A stretch of 64,000 nucleotides of DNA from NCBI GenBank assembly GCA_963795665.1, contig CAWCIP010000018.1:1-64000 (forward strand), written 5' to 3'. The notes beneath the pieces were generated by a model. It searched no databases and was not told the DNA's origin. It saw only the letters and a program-made list of their open reading frames with translations. Below are positions 8,281-18,155 of this stretch, one piece after another (the first letter of the stretch is position 1; every line of letters begins with the position of its first letter). The stretch is from DASUPK01 sp963795665. GTDB taxonomy: Bacteria > Actinomycetota > Thermoleophilia > Solirubrobacterales > 70-9. Both the position numbers and the translations under genes were made by a program.

Positions 8281-10644
8281 GCTGACAGCTCCCGAGCGGC
8301 GACTGGAGCTGGCGCTCCGCTTCTTCACCGTCTTCTTCCTGGCGCAGGCCATTCTCTATCCCGTGCTCGGCCTCTTCGCCTCCGCCGAGTTCCCATTCGT
8401 CGCGAATTCCTTCGCCAAGGACGGCCTGTTCTGCGTCCTCTGTTTCGTCGCGGCCGGCAACGTGCGTCAGAACGGCTGGGCCACCCAGCTGGTCGTCCTC
8501 GGTCACGTGCTGATCGTCGGCGCGCTTCTCCTGATGCTGGCGTTCGGCAACCACGACAGCGTCGACCACACCTTCGGCTCGCCTCTCGGCACCAGCCTGA
8601 GCCCGACGCTCCAGCTCCTGATCTGGGCGGCTGCGGCGGCCGCAGTGGCAGTGGTGCTCGCGTTGCTGCAGCACTCCGCCGTCAAGGGCCGGTACGGCCT
8701 CCGCTACCTCTGGCCGCACCAGTTCATCACGGCGATGGCGATGGCCGAGATCCTCGTGATGGGACCGAAGGAGGAACTGACCCCCGAGCAGATCGCGTCC
8801 GGGATCGATGACTTCCTGGACTCCCTCACCGCGCGCAACAAGAACGTGGCCGCACTCGCCTTCACGGCGCTCACGGTCTACCCGCTGCTCCGGCTGCGGC
8901 CACCGTTCGCCCTGATGGCACCCGAGCGCCGCCTCGCCTTCATTGAGCGCTGCTTCTTCACCGACGTCGTGGAGCGTCGCCTACCCACCCGGCTGCGCAA
9001 GCTCAGCCAGGCGATCCTCGCCGGGGCTCAGCAGATGGTGATCATCGGCTACTACGGCGATCCGCGCACGGCCGGCTCCACGGGCTACGTCCCGTTCTCG
9101 AAGCGCAAGCGCTACGAGAAGGTCATCAAGAGGGTGGGCAAGCTCGCCACCCTCGACGTGAGCGAGCCGAACGAGGTGGACGCCGAGCGCATCACCGCGG
9201 ACGTCGCGATCGTCGGCAGCGGTGCGGCGGGCTCGGTGCTCGCCTATCGCCTCGCGGAGCGTGGCCGGGAAGTTGTGATGCTGGAGGGGGGCAAGTACGT
9301 CAACCCCAGAGACTTCAGCGAGGACGAGCGCGTGCAGTTCGCCAACCTCCTGTCCGACGGCGGGCTGCAGATGTCGACCGACACCCGGTTCCAGGTGCTG
9401 CAGGGGAAATGCGTCGGCGGCAGCACGGTCGTCAACAACGCGGTCTGTTACGACATCCCACCGCACGCCCTGCAGCGCTGGAACGACACGGATGGGCTCG
9501 ACGCCGGCATCGAGGAGGATCGCTTTCTGAAGTCGTTCGAGCAGCTGCGGGAGTGGCTCCCCGTCTACAGCCAGGAGGACAACAAGTACCTCGAGAAGGG
9601 CGGCTCGAAGATGGCGAGGGGAATCAAGAAGCTCGGCCTTGACGGGAGGGCGGAGTGGTCGACGCCAACATCAAGGACTGCCTCGGCTCCGGCTACTGCA
9701 ACATCGGCTGTGCCTACGGCAAGAAGCTCTCCGCGCTCGACAACATCCTCCCGCGGGCCCAACGCGACTTCCCGGGGGCGGTGCGGATCTTCAGCGAGTG
9801 CCTGGCGGACACGATCGAGACGCGCGGGGGCCGCGCGACCGAGGTCCGCTGCACGCTCTCGGACGGCCGCCGGCTCGGGGTGGCCGCCAAGACTGTCGTC
9901 GTCGCGGGCGGGGCCCTGGCCTCGAGCCTGCTGCTCCAGCGCAGCACCCTCGGCGGGCAGCGGGCCGGAACCGGCCTCTCCTTCAACGTCGGCGCTCCGC
10001 TGACGGCCGACTTCGAGGAGAAGCTCAACTCGTTCGACGGCCTCCAGATCACCCACGGCTACCGCCCCACCGGAGAGGATCAGCTCATCCTGGAATCCTG
10101 GTTCAACCCGGTCGGGACGCAGGCACTGCTGATGCCGGGCTGGTTCTCCGACCACTTCCACAACATGCGCCGCTACGCCCACCTGAGCTGCATCGGAGTC
10201 GTGGTGGGCTCGCAGTCGAACGCCACCATCAAGCCCGGCTTCCGCGGCAGGGGCATGAAGCTCGAGTACGAGCCCGCCGAGTCGGACCTGAAGCTCCTGC
10301 TCAAGGGGACCAAGCTGGCCGCCCGGATCCACTTTGCGAGCGGCGCGATGCGGGTGATGCCGATGACCTTCAGGTCGATCTCGTACACCTCGCCCGAGCA
10401 GGTCGACGAGCTCGACGAGCTCGTCAGGGACAACACCGACATCGGACTCCACACCTCGCACCCCCAAGGAGGCAACGCCGTCAGCCGCGACCCCGCCAAG
10501 GGCGTCGTCGACGAGCGCTTTCGCGTGCACGGGACCGAGAACGTCTACGTCTGCGACGCCAGCGTCTTCCCGTCATCGGTGACGGTCAACCCGCAGCTCA
10601 CCGTGATGGCCCTCGCCGACTACGCGGCGGCCGGCATCGAATAG
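8267..10644 (+). CDS. Membrane-anchored GMC oxidoreductase, one frameshift
   Basis: Flavoprotein of the GMC (glucose-methanol-choline) family with an unusual N-terminus, about 792 residues after correction. Residues 1-130 contain about four membrane helices; a region around 200-270 resembles the domain found before FAD in long-chain alcohol oxidases; the FAD-binding motif DVAIVGSGAAGSVLAYRLAE follows near 307, then KCVGGSTVVNNAV. After a one-base loss near 9656 come DCLGSGYCNIGCAYG, and at the end the GMC C-terminal box YVCDASVFPSSVTVNPQLTV. It probably oxidises a lipophilic alcohol or sterol at the membrane; substrate unknown. GTG start at 8267 overlaps the upstream NTF2-like gene. Confidence 0.85.
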
Positions 10645-10659
10645 ATTCACAGCGTCGAT

Positions 10660-11058
10660 ATGGCCGTCGACCGCGTCAATCTGGTTAGGGAGGGCTTCGA
10701 GGCTTGGAACGCCGAGGATCCGCAGTGGGTCCTCGAGCACATGTCTCCAGAGGTCGAGTGGGTCGCGCCCGAGCGTGATCCCTTCCCCGGGACCTACAAG
10801 GGCTTCGAGGGCGTGCAGGAGTTCTGGGGCCAATGGCGCAATGCCGTCGGCCAGCTCAAGTTCGCGCCGGAGGAGATGATCGACGCCGGCGACCACGTCG
10901 TCGTCATCGCCCACCGCTGGGCGCGCAACGAGATCACCGGACTCCAGATCGCCGACAAGATCGCCCAGGTCTTCAGCTTCGACGACGAGGACAAGTGCAT
11001 CCGCGTCCAGGAGTTCTACGACCGGGGCGCGGCGCTCCGGGCCGCCGGGTTGGAGTAG
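10660..11058 (+). CDS. SnoaL/NTF2-like protein (copy 2)
   Basis: A 132-residue paralogue of the protein at 7867-8280: both share EAWNA, WVLEHMSPEVEW or WVLDHMSPEVEW, a TYxGxEGV segment and a C-terminal RVQEFYDR or RVREYYDR. It starts 15 bases after the GMC oxidoreductase and ends one base before the convergent DUF2207 gene's stop. Being on both sides of the oxidase suggests tandem duplication around it and a shared pathway. Function unknown. Confidence 0.8.
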   Translation: MAVDRVNLVREGFEAWNAEDPQWVLEHMSPEVEWVAPERDPFPGTYKGFEGVQEFWGQWRNAVGQLKFAPEEMIDAGDHVVVIAHRWARNEITGLQIADKIAQVFSFDDEDKCIRVQEFYDRGAALRAAGLE

Positions 11059-11059
11059 G

Positions 11060-12916
11060 TTACCAACCCCCCCGCCGCCGCCACCGCAGCCGCCTCCCCC
11101 GCCACCGCTGAAGCCGCCGCCTCCGCCGCTCGAGGATTCGGGCGCGACCTGGGAGGAGAAGCCTGAGCTGAAGGAACCGGCGTTGAACGTTGAGCCGACG
11201 TAGGCGCCGCTCAGGTATCCGTACGACCAGGAGCCATCGGAGCTCTGCAGGACCGGCTCCGGAATGCGCCGGACTTGATCATCCGGTCGGCGGTCCCGAA
11301 GGCGACGCCGTAGATCAGGATCCGCTTCCAGAGCTTCAGCGTCGCCGGGGGGTCGTCGTCGAGCCGAGGGAAGTCATCGGTCCAGCGCGGCGAACGACTC
11401 CCACTTGGCGGAACGCTCGCGGTACTGCGGCGCCAGTCGCTTCAAGCGCCGGGCGGGCCGAGAAGGCGACGATCGCGACGCCGACCGCGCCGATCGCAGC
11501 CGTCACGAACCAATGCCCCTCGACGTTGTTCTGGATCAGGCAGATCGCGCCGACGAGGACTCCGCCGATCGACGGCGATCAGGAGGCTGAGCGGGTTGAG
11601 GTTCCGATCCCACTGCGAGCTGGCCGTCATCGGCGGCGTTCAGCGAGCCGGTCATCTTCTCCCAGCGGGCCCGCCAGCTGGCGCTGTGCTCGGGGATCCG
11701 GTCCTTCATCTCGCTCATCGGGACCGAGCTCGTCCTTGACCAGCTCGTCGAAGAAGTCGAGGGTGTCCTGCTCGTAGGGCTCGAGCTTCGAGCTCGGCCG
11801 CTTCCTTCGACTTCGCGATCGCCAGGTCGAGCTTCTCGTCGTCGGTGGTCGCGTTCTTCGTGTCGTAGTAGCCGCGCTCGACCAGGTCCAGCAGCGTCGC
11901 GAGCACCGTGTTGGTGGAATCCTCGCCCTCGTGAGCGAGGCCGTATGCCAACGCCGGACTGGCGTCGTCAGGGGGCTCGGGCACGTACTTCGGGCTCGAG
12001 GTCGGATGCTCGCGCGCGAGCCAGCAGCATCAGCGGCCAGCAGGAGGAGCAGGAGCGCGGTGATCAGCCCCGCGAGCAGCTCGGCATGGTGCGCGACGAA
12101 GCGCTTGGTCTTGTTCCATGGTGAGTTGAAGTCGTCGGTCAGGCTCTGCTCCTCTTTGAGGATCGCCGGTAGGCCGTTGCCGCTGTGGACGCCCGCCGCG
12201 CTCACGTCCTGGCCCTTCGTCCGCGGGATCGTCACCCGCAACTCCACGAACTGATGCGCAGGGACGTTCGAGGCCTCGAGGGTCGCCTCGCCCCGCCCTC
12301 GTACGGTCTTGCCCTCGACACCCCGAGGATGACCCCAGACGCGATAGAGCGGGTTGGCCGGGATCGAGCGCCGGATCCTTCAGGTTGCGCGGTCAGGTGG
12401 TCGAGGCTGAAGTCCCACTGATCGCCCCAGACCTTCCAGTAGACATCGATCACGTCGTCATAGGCGCGGACATGGGCGCGGGCATCGACCCGGTAGATGA
12501 CGGTGAAGGTGCGCTGCTCGTCGCTGGCGACTGTGATGCCAGACGATCCGGACCCGTTCTGGTCCGGGATGCCGGTGACGCCGAACTGCCCGGCGCGATC
12601 GATGCAGCCGTAGGTGGTGCAGCCGCCGGGCCGGTAGACTCTGGTTCCCCTCGCGAACGACGATGCTGTTCGGGTCGATCGTCTCGCCGCCGGTCAGCGG
12701 AATGTCGCGGTAGGTGGCGTTGTAGAGCCGTCGTAGTCGAACGGTGAGGCGCTCCGCTGACCAGCAGGCTGGCGTCCTTGGCGAGGCGAAAAGCTGACGT
12801 CGGCATCCGTGACCGTCAGCGCTTCGGCCTGCGCCGACGACGGGCACCGCCAGCCGCAGCAGCACCGCGAGACGATGAGCAGGCGACCAGCCCGAAACGG
12901 GTTGCGCTGCGCGCAC
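11060..12916 (-). CDS. DUF2207 membrane protein, heavily frameshifted
   Basis: Read on the minus strand from a GTG at 12916 to TAA at 11062-11060. It has a signal peptide (RLAVLLRLAVPVVGA), then the extracellular DUF2207 start (YNATYRDIPLTGGETIDPNS), a membrane helix (LLAGLITALLLLLLA), the cytoplasmic segment with LDLVERGYYDTKN, a second membrane pair, and a C-terminal run of glycine and serine with GGGGW just before the stop, all features of DUF2207 proteins. At least six frame breaks. It lies right after LemA, a common pairing (DUF2207 with LemA) for surface or envelope proteins of unknown role. Confidence 0.72.
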
Positions 12917-12927
12917 CCTCGGACAGC

Positions 12928-13528
12928 TCAGGAGTTCGGCTTCTCGGCCGGCGCCGCCGGCCGCTCGTCCACCGAGAAGCTGACCTCCGGCGTAGCCTCG
13001 GCCTCCTTCGGCGCGTCGAAGAACTGACGCGGCTCGAAGTGGAAGGCGTTGGCGACGAGCACCGCCGGGAAGAGCTGGATCCCCGTGTTGTAGGTCTGGA
13101 CCGTGTCGTTGTAGACGCGGCGGGTGATCGCGATCTGATCCTCGGTCTCGGAGAGCTGCTGCTGGAGCTGCTGGAAGTTCTCGGTCGCGCGCAGCTGCGG
13201 GTACTGCTCGGCGACGACCATCAGCCTGCCGAGCGGCCGCGGTCAGCACGTCCTCGGCGGCCGCCTGGGTGCCGGGCGCCTTGGCGCGAGACCGCGCCGC
13301 TGCGGGCCTTGGTGACATCCTCGAAGGTCTGCTGCTCGTGCTTCGCGTAGCCCTTGACCGACTCGACCAGGTTGGGGATCAGGTCGTGGCGGCGCTGGAG
13401 GGCCGTCTCGATCTGGGCCCAGCTGTTGTCGACCGCGTTGCGGCGGGAGATCGTCCGGTTGTAGACGAACCAGGACGACCACCAGCAGCAGAACGAGGAT
13501 CCCCAGCGATGATCAGGACGAGAGCCAA
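12928..13528 (-). CDS. lemA: LemA family protein, frameshifted
   Basis: Single-pass membrane protein with a cytoplasmic or extracellular helical domain. From a probable TTG at 13528 it reads as a hydrophobic helix (IIAGILVLLLVVVL, across a break), then NRTISRRNAVDNSW-like and ALQRRHDLIPNLVE sequence in shifted frames, and from 13221 to 12928 the clean LemA core: YPQLRATENFQQLQQQL, ARRVYNDTVQTYNTGIQ and FEPRQFF. At least four breaks between 13500 and 13225. The tail AAPAEKPNS ends 11 bases before the DUF2207 start. Role unknown in this family. Confidence 0.8.
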
Positions 13529-13586
13529 GGCGTCGCCAACCTATCGATGAGATCAGCTAAAATCCGACTTCGACGGTAGGAATAAA

Positions 13587-13919
13587 GTGACTGAAAGCAC
13601 GAAGCAACAGATCGACGTCTGCGCCGCGAGCGAACTGCCGAGCGGAGAGATGAAGCTGGTCGACGCTCCGGACGGGGCCAAGATCGGCGTCTTCAACTGC
13701 GACGGCACCCTCTATGCGGTCGAGGACCGCTGCTCGCACGACGACGGTCCCCTCGCCGAGGGCCCGTTCGACGCCGGCGCCTGTACCGTGGAGTGCCCAC
13801 GCCACGGGTCCCTGTTCGACCTCACGTCCGGTCGCCCAAAGACCCTCCCCGCCTACCAACCGGTCACCACCTACCCCGTCACGATCGAGGACGACACCGT
13901 CAAGCTGGAGGTTCCCTAA
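13587..13919 (+). CDS. Rieske-type [2Fe-2S] ferredoxin of suf cluster
   Basis: A 110-residue Rieske protein. Ligands are Cys49-His51 (CSH) and Cys70-His73 (CPRH), in the order typical of the BphF/NirD-like ferredoxin group, with the GxLFDLTSG loop after the second pair. It acts as a soluble electron carrier; here its stop overlaps the sufB start (TAATG), so it is the first gene of sufBD operon and probably supplies electrons for cluster assembly. Start GTG at 13587 has weak upstream purines (GGTAGGAAT). A possible -10 box TAAAAT lies at 13558-13563. Confidence 0.9.
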   Translation: MTESTKQQIDVCAASELPSGEMKLVDAPDGAKIGVFNCDGTLYAVEDRCSHDDGPLAEGPFDAGACTVECPRHGSLFDLTSGRPKTLPAYQPVTTYPVTIEDDTVKLEVP

Positions 13920-15364
13920 TGGCCACCCCCGAAACCGCTGTGGAGCGCCCCGCCGAAGAGCGGGACCTCGCCGGCATCAACGCCGACTACAAGGAGAAGT
14001 TCGGGTTCCACGACTCCGAGACCGGCTACGCCTACAAGTCCCCGAAGGGCCTCTCCCGCGAGGTCGTCGAGTCGATCTCCGAGTACAAGGACGAGCCGCA
14101 GTGGATGCGCGACTTCCGCATCAAGGCCTATGAGCACTTCGAGAGCCGGCCGACCCCGCAATGGGGCGGCAACCTCAACCAGATCGACTTCAACAACATC
14201 CACTACTTCGTCCGCGCCTCCGAGAAGAACAGCCGCGACTGGTCCGAGGTCCCCGAGGACATCAAAAACACCTTCGACCGCCTCGGCATCCCCGAGGCCG
14301 AGCGCAAGTTCCTCTCCGGTGTCGGCGCCCAGTACGAGTCGGAGGTCGTCTACCACCAGGTGAACGAGAAGCTCGAGGAGCAGGGCGTGATCTTCACCGA
14401 CATGGACACGGCCCTCCGCGAGCACGAGGACCTGGTCCGCGAGTACTGGGCCACGATCATCCCGCCCAACGACAACAAGCTCGCCGCGCTCAACTCGGCC
14501 GTCTGGTCGGGCGGCTCCTTCGTCTACGTCCCGGCCGGCGTCTCGGTCGCCATGCCGCTGCAGGCCTACTTTCGGATCAACACCGAGAACATGGGCCAGT
14601 TCGAGCGGACGCTGATCATCGCCGAGGAGGGCTCCGACGTCCACTACATCGAGGGCTGCACGGCACCGACCTACTCGACGGACTCGCTGCACTCCGCGGT
14701 GGTCGAGATCGTGGCGAAGAAGAGCGCCCGGGTCCGCTACACGACCGTCCAGAACTGGTCGCAGAACGTCTTCAACCTCGTCACCAAGCGGGCGGTCGCC
14801 CACGAGGACGCGACCATGGAGTGGGTCGACTGCAACCTCGGCTCCAAGCTGACCATGAAGTACCCGTCGATCTACCTGCTCGGCGAGCGAGCCCACGGCG
14901 AGATCCTCTCGATCGCCTTCGCGGGCGAGGGCCAACATCAGGACGCGGGCGGCAAGATCATCCACGCCGCCCCGAAGACGACCTCGTCGATCTTCTCCAA
15001 GTCGATCTCCAAGGACAAGGGCCGCACCAGCTACCGCGGCCTGCTCGAGATCGCGAAGGGCGCCTCCGAGTCCAAGTCAAAGGTGGTGTGCGACGCGCTC
15101 CTGCTCGACGAGGAGTCGCGCTCGGACACCTACCCGACGATCAGGATCGGTGAGGACGACGTCGACGTCGGCCACGAGGCGACCGTCTCGAAGGTCGGCG
15201 AGGAGCAGATCTTCTACCTCCAGTCCCGCGGGCTGAGCGAGGAGGAGGCCTCCAAGATGATCGTCAACGGCTTCATCGAGCCGATCACCAAGGAGCTCCC
15301 GATGGAGTACGCGGTCGAGCTGAACCGCCTGATCGAGCTGCAGATGGAGGGCTCGATTGGCTGA
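13919..15364 (+). CDS. sufB: Fe-S scaffold protein SufB
   Basis: The 481-residue SufB subunit of the SufBC2D scaffold, on which new clusters form. It begins MATPETAVERPAEERDLAGINADYKEKFGF and contains the expected TPQWGGNLNQIDF, SAVWSGGSFVYVPAGV, TTVQNWSQNVFNLVTKR, GSKLTMKYPS and the C-terminal core with VVCDALLLDEESRSDTYP, including the cysteine before LLLD and the histidine pair of the GHEATVSK segment. The frame is intact. The ATG at 13919 overlaps the Rieske stop; the end overlaps sufD by eight bases. Confidence 0.96.
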   Translation: MATPETAVERPAEERDLAGINADYKEKFGFHDSETGYAYKSPKGLSREVVESISEYKDEPQWMRDFRIKAYEHFESRPTPQWGGNLNQIDFNNIHYFVRASEKNSRDWSEVPEDIKNTFDRLGIPEAERKFLSGVGAQYESEVVYHQVNEKLEEQGVIFTDMDTALREHEDLVREYWATIIPPNDNKLAALNSAVWSGGSFVYVPAGVSVAMPLQAYFRINTENMGQFERTLIIAEEGSDVHYIEGCTAPTYSTDSLHSAVVEIVAKKSARVRYTTVQNWSQNVFNLVTKRAVAHEDATMEWVDCNLGSKLTMKYPSIYLLGERAHGEILSIAFAGEGQHQDAGGKIIHAAPKTTSSIFSKSISKDKGRTSYRGLLEIAKGASESKSKVVCDALLLDEESRSDTYPTIRIGEDDVDVGHEATVSKVGEEQIFYLQSRGLSEEEASKMIVNGFIEPITKELPMEYAVELNRLIELQMEGSIG

Positions 15365-16598
15365 CGCCGGCGCGGCACCGCCGCTGCCGACGCAGAAGAC
15401 GCGCGGCTGGGAGTTCACGGATCTCTCCGGCCTCGAGCTGGACGCGTACACGGCGGCCACCGACGGCGACCCCGAGGCTCGCTCCCGGGCGGATGGGGTG
15501 CTCAACCTGCCCGAGGGCTCCGATCACCTGGTCGTCCAGGTCGACGGCGCCGTGCTCGAAGGGGGGTCGGTCGAGGTCGAGGGGGACGGGCGCCCGCACG
15601 AGCCGCTGGTCGCGTCGCTCGAGAGCTCTCTCGAGCGCTTTCCCCACCTGCGTGAGATGCTCGGCTCGCTGGCGCCGAGCGACGATCCGTTCGTGGCCCG
15701 CAACGACGGCGCCTGGCGAGGCGGGGCGCTCGTCTACGTGCCACGCGGCAAGCGCCTGGAGACGCCGGCGCAGATCGCGGCGGTACAGGACGCCGAGGGA
15801 GCCGCGGTTGCCTTCCGCACGCTGATCGTGCTCGAGGAGGGCGCCGAGGCGGAGGTCTGGGAGCAGTGGCTGTCCACCGATTCCGATCCGGACTCCCTCT
15901 TCAACACGGTCACCGAGATCTGGGTCGGACCCGGCGCGAATCTTCGCTATGTCACGGCCCAGGGACTGAGCCGGCGCGGCTGGGTCTTCGGCACGCAGCG
16001 GGCGGAGGTCGAGCGGGACGCGAACCTCGACTGGGTTGCACTCGGCTTCGGCTCCTCGCGCGGGAAGGTGCGGATGGAGACCCGCCTGGCGGGCCCGGGG
16101 TCGAGCGCCCGGGTCACCGGCGCCTACGCCGGCAACGGCTCCCAGCACCTCGACTTCGACACGACGCAGGAACACGCCGCGCCCAACACCACCTCCGACC
16201 TGGCCTTCCGGGGGGTGCTCGAGGAGTCGGCTACGGCCGTCTGGCGCGGGATGATCCGCGTGGACCCCGGCGCGCAGCAGACGGACGCCTACCAGGAGAA
16301 CCGCAACCTGCTGCTCTCGAAGTCGGCACACGCCGACGCGATCCCGGGCCTGGAGATCGAGGCGAACGACGTGCGCTGCACCCATGCCGCGGCGGTCGCC
16401 CAGATCGACGCCGAGCAGCTCCACTACCTGCGCTCCCACGGGCTCGCCGACGAGCAGGCCAAGCGCCTGATCATCGAGGGCTTCCTCGAGGCGCTGGTCG
16501 AGCGGCTCGAGGAGGGACCGGTAAAGGCTGCGGTCTCCGTTGCACTGGAGCGCCGCCTCGGCGAGATCCTCGGCGAGCGCCAGGTCCAGCCCGCCTAG
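15357..16598 (+). CDS. sufD: Fe-S scaffold protein SufD
   Basis: 413-residue SufD, paralogue of SufB. It has the SufD/B core: NDGAWRGGALVYVPRG, TTQEHAAPNTTSDLAFRGVL, QTDAYQENRNLLLS, KSAHADAIPGLEIEANDVRCTHAA with the conserved histidine, and the RSHGLADEQAKRLIIEGF helix. TTG start at 15357 is inside the sufB end. Frame intact. Ends the second suf block (Rieske-sufB-sufD), 9.0 kb from sufC/S/U. Confidence 0.95.
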   Translation: MADAGAAPPLPTQKTRGWEFTDLSGLELDAYTAATDGDPEARSRADGVLNLPEGSDHLVVQVDGAVLEGGSVEVEGDGRPHEPLVASLESSLERFPHLREMLGSLAPSDDPFVARNDGAWRGGALVYVPRGKRLETPAQIAAVQDAEGAAVAFRTLIVLEEGAEAEVWEQWLSTDSDPDSLFNTVTEIWVGPGANLRYVTAQGLSRRGWVFGTQRAEVERDANLDWVALGFGSSRGKVRMETRLAGPGSSARVTGAYAGNGSQHLDFDTTQEHAAPNTTSDLAFRGVLEESATAVWRGMIRVDPGAQQTDAYQENRNLLLSKSAHADAIPGLEIEANDVRCTHAAAVAQIDAEQLHYLRSHGLADEQAKRLIIEGFLEALVERLEEGPVKAAVSVALERRLGEILGERQVQPA

Positions 16599-16716
16599 CG
16601 ATCGCGCCGGGCCGCAGCTGCATAAAGGGTAAACCCCGCACTGATGCACGAAACTGAGGATGCGCGGAAACGCCAGAACTGCGTAGGTTCGGCACCAGCC
16701 GACCGAGGGGAAGCAG

Positions 16717-17655
16717 TTGGCTCAGAGCAGGCAGTCGCTAGGGGAATCGCCGAGCGCCCGGCGGGGAGGGTGCTCAAGCCCACGCGCCTCGTGGCGTCCC
16801 GTACCGGCCGGCCCCGACGACTGGGGCCTGTTTGGGCCTGGCTCGATCAGCTGGCGGATCCACTCGAGCCCCGTCCTGCTGGTTGGCGGCCTACGAGCGC
16901 TGATCATCCAGTCGCTCAACCCGCTCGCGATGGCGGGCATCGAACAGCACAGCGACTACCTCGAGCGGCCGCTATCCCGGCTGCGGCGCACAGCTGAGTA
17001 CGCTCGCCACCGTCGCCTACGGGGACAGCTCCTCGGCGCACCGGGCCGCGGAGATGGTGGAAAGGCTCCACTCGCGCGTCAAGGGCGTGGATCCGGTCAC
17101 CGGTTCGCAGTACACCGCAGCCGACGTGGAGACCAAGCTGTGGGTCACAGCGTCGAGGTCCACTCGTTCCTGGCGGCCTACCGGGCCTACGGCGGCAAGT
17201 TGAACGAGGACGAGCAGGACGCCTACCTGGCTGAGCAGGTCAGCGCCGCGGCGCTGATGGGGCTGCCGCGCGAACTGGTTCCCTCCTCGCGCACGGGCTT
17301 CCGTGACTTCTTCCAGTACATGCGCCCCGGGCTCGTGTGTAAGTGAGGGGTCTCGCAACGCGATCGAGCTGGTTGTCGACCCGCCATGGACTCGCGAGCT
17401 GCTTCCGCACCAGGTCTCGCTGCGGATCGATGGCCTCCGCCGCCGTGGCGATCACGCCTCGCTAGCATGCGCCGGATGGCGGGGATCGAGCGGTCGCGAC
17501 TGGTCTACCTCGGGGCCGCTGCCGGGACGCGCGCCGCCGGTGTCGTCATGCGCGCGCGGATCTTCGATCCGCTGGGCGGCAATCTGGTCGGACGCCGTAC
17601 CGTGAGCCTGCCTCGGGCGGCCATGGCCGCCGCCGGGCAACACCTCTCCCGCTAG
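16717..17655 (+). CDS. MpaB/DUF2236-type oxygenase, frameshifted
   Basis: Haem-type oxygenase family that includes latex-clearing proteins and fungal MpaB. It begins at TTG 16717 with GGGGAAG before it. Visible parts: WGLFGPGSISWRIHSSPVLL, ALIIQSLNPLAMAGIEQHSDY (conserved helix with histidine), after a break the SVEVHSFLAAYRAYGG segment with the next conserved histidine, then EQVSAAALMGLPRELVP and the RDFFQYM helix. The C-terminal ~100 residues are split over several frames and end at 17655; the last part (RLVYLGAAAGTRAAG...) may belong to it. Substrate unknown. Breaks at about 17005, 17145, 17345 and 17450. Confidence 0.68.
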
Positions 17656-17710
17656 TCGCCGGCCCGAGCCGGCTCCGTCCCGCTGGGCGGATACGCCCGA
17701 ATACGTCCGG

Positions 17711-17740
17711 GCGACAAATAAGACTAAGTCTCATTATCAT
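17711..17740 (+). promoter_or_regulatory. Promoter with Fur/Zur-like 19-bp palindrome
   Basis: GCGACA (17711-17716, possible -35) and TATCAT (17735-17740, -10) are 18 bp apart. The spacer is filled by AATAAGACTAAGTCTCATT (17717-17735), a 19-bp inverted repeat with three mismatches, the length and AT-rich ends expected for a Fur-family 7-1-7 operator. The downstream genes encode a metal importer and end in a Fur/Zur-type regulator gene, so this is very likely the operator for metal repression. No protein-binding evidence is available here. Confidence 0.65.
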
Positions 17741-17820
17741 GTCGTTCGTGCCTGAACCGCGGCCTAGAATCGCCTACGCAGGAATACCGGCCGATCGTGG
17801 GGCCAGTATGCGTGGCGCAA

Positions 17821-17847
17821 GTTCGCCGGCGAGCCCGCCGGCGGAAC
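17821..17847 (+). promoter_or_regulatory. Leader hairpin upstream of metal operon
   Basis: GTTC-GCCGGC (17821-17830) can pair with GCCGGC-GGAAC (17837-17847) with one bulged base, in the 5' leader between the promoter and the 67-residue protein at 17890. No U-run follows, so it is probably structure in the mRNA, not a terminator. Confidence 0.3.
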
Positions 17848-17889
17848 ACATGGGCCCGCCCAGGGCACAGGCCGAGAGAGGAGATCTCA

Positions 17890-18093
17890 ATGGCAATCGA
17901 GTTCTACGACGTCAAGCTCAGAGAGAAAGTCCAGATCCCGGAGTCCGAGGTGAAGAAGACGACCTACGAGCGCGCGGGCAAGGACGGGAAGACCAACGTC
18001 CGCTACGCGTTCCGCGCCGTGAACAAGGGCACCAAGCTGACCAAGTTCGCCAGCAAGGCGGATTGGGACGCGCTGGACGCACCGGTCGAGTAA
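17890..18093 (+). CDS. 67-residue conserved small protein
   Basis: Starts at ATG 17890 behind GAGAGGAGAT. The sequence MAIEFYDVKLREKVQIPESE is charged and beta-rich, with KTNVRYAFRAVN and KFASKADWDALDAP. I recognise the general look of a short conserved hypothetical protein but not a function. It is the first gene under the Fur-like promoter, so its expression probably follows metal status. Frame intact. Confidence 0.72.
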   Translation: MAIEFYDVKLREKVQIPESEVKKTTYERAGKDGKTNVRYAFRAVNKGTKLTKFASKADWDALDAPVE

Positions 18094-18155
18094 GCGGAGC
18101 TGGAGGCACCGGCCCAGTAATCGGACCGGGGGAACGGCCCGGAGCGGAGAGGTAG

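Noticed and set aside
13916..14965. Minus-strand frame opposite sufB
   Set aside because: Mirror of a strongly conserved plus-strand gene; no recognisable product.
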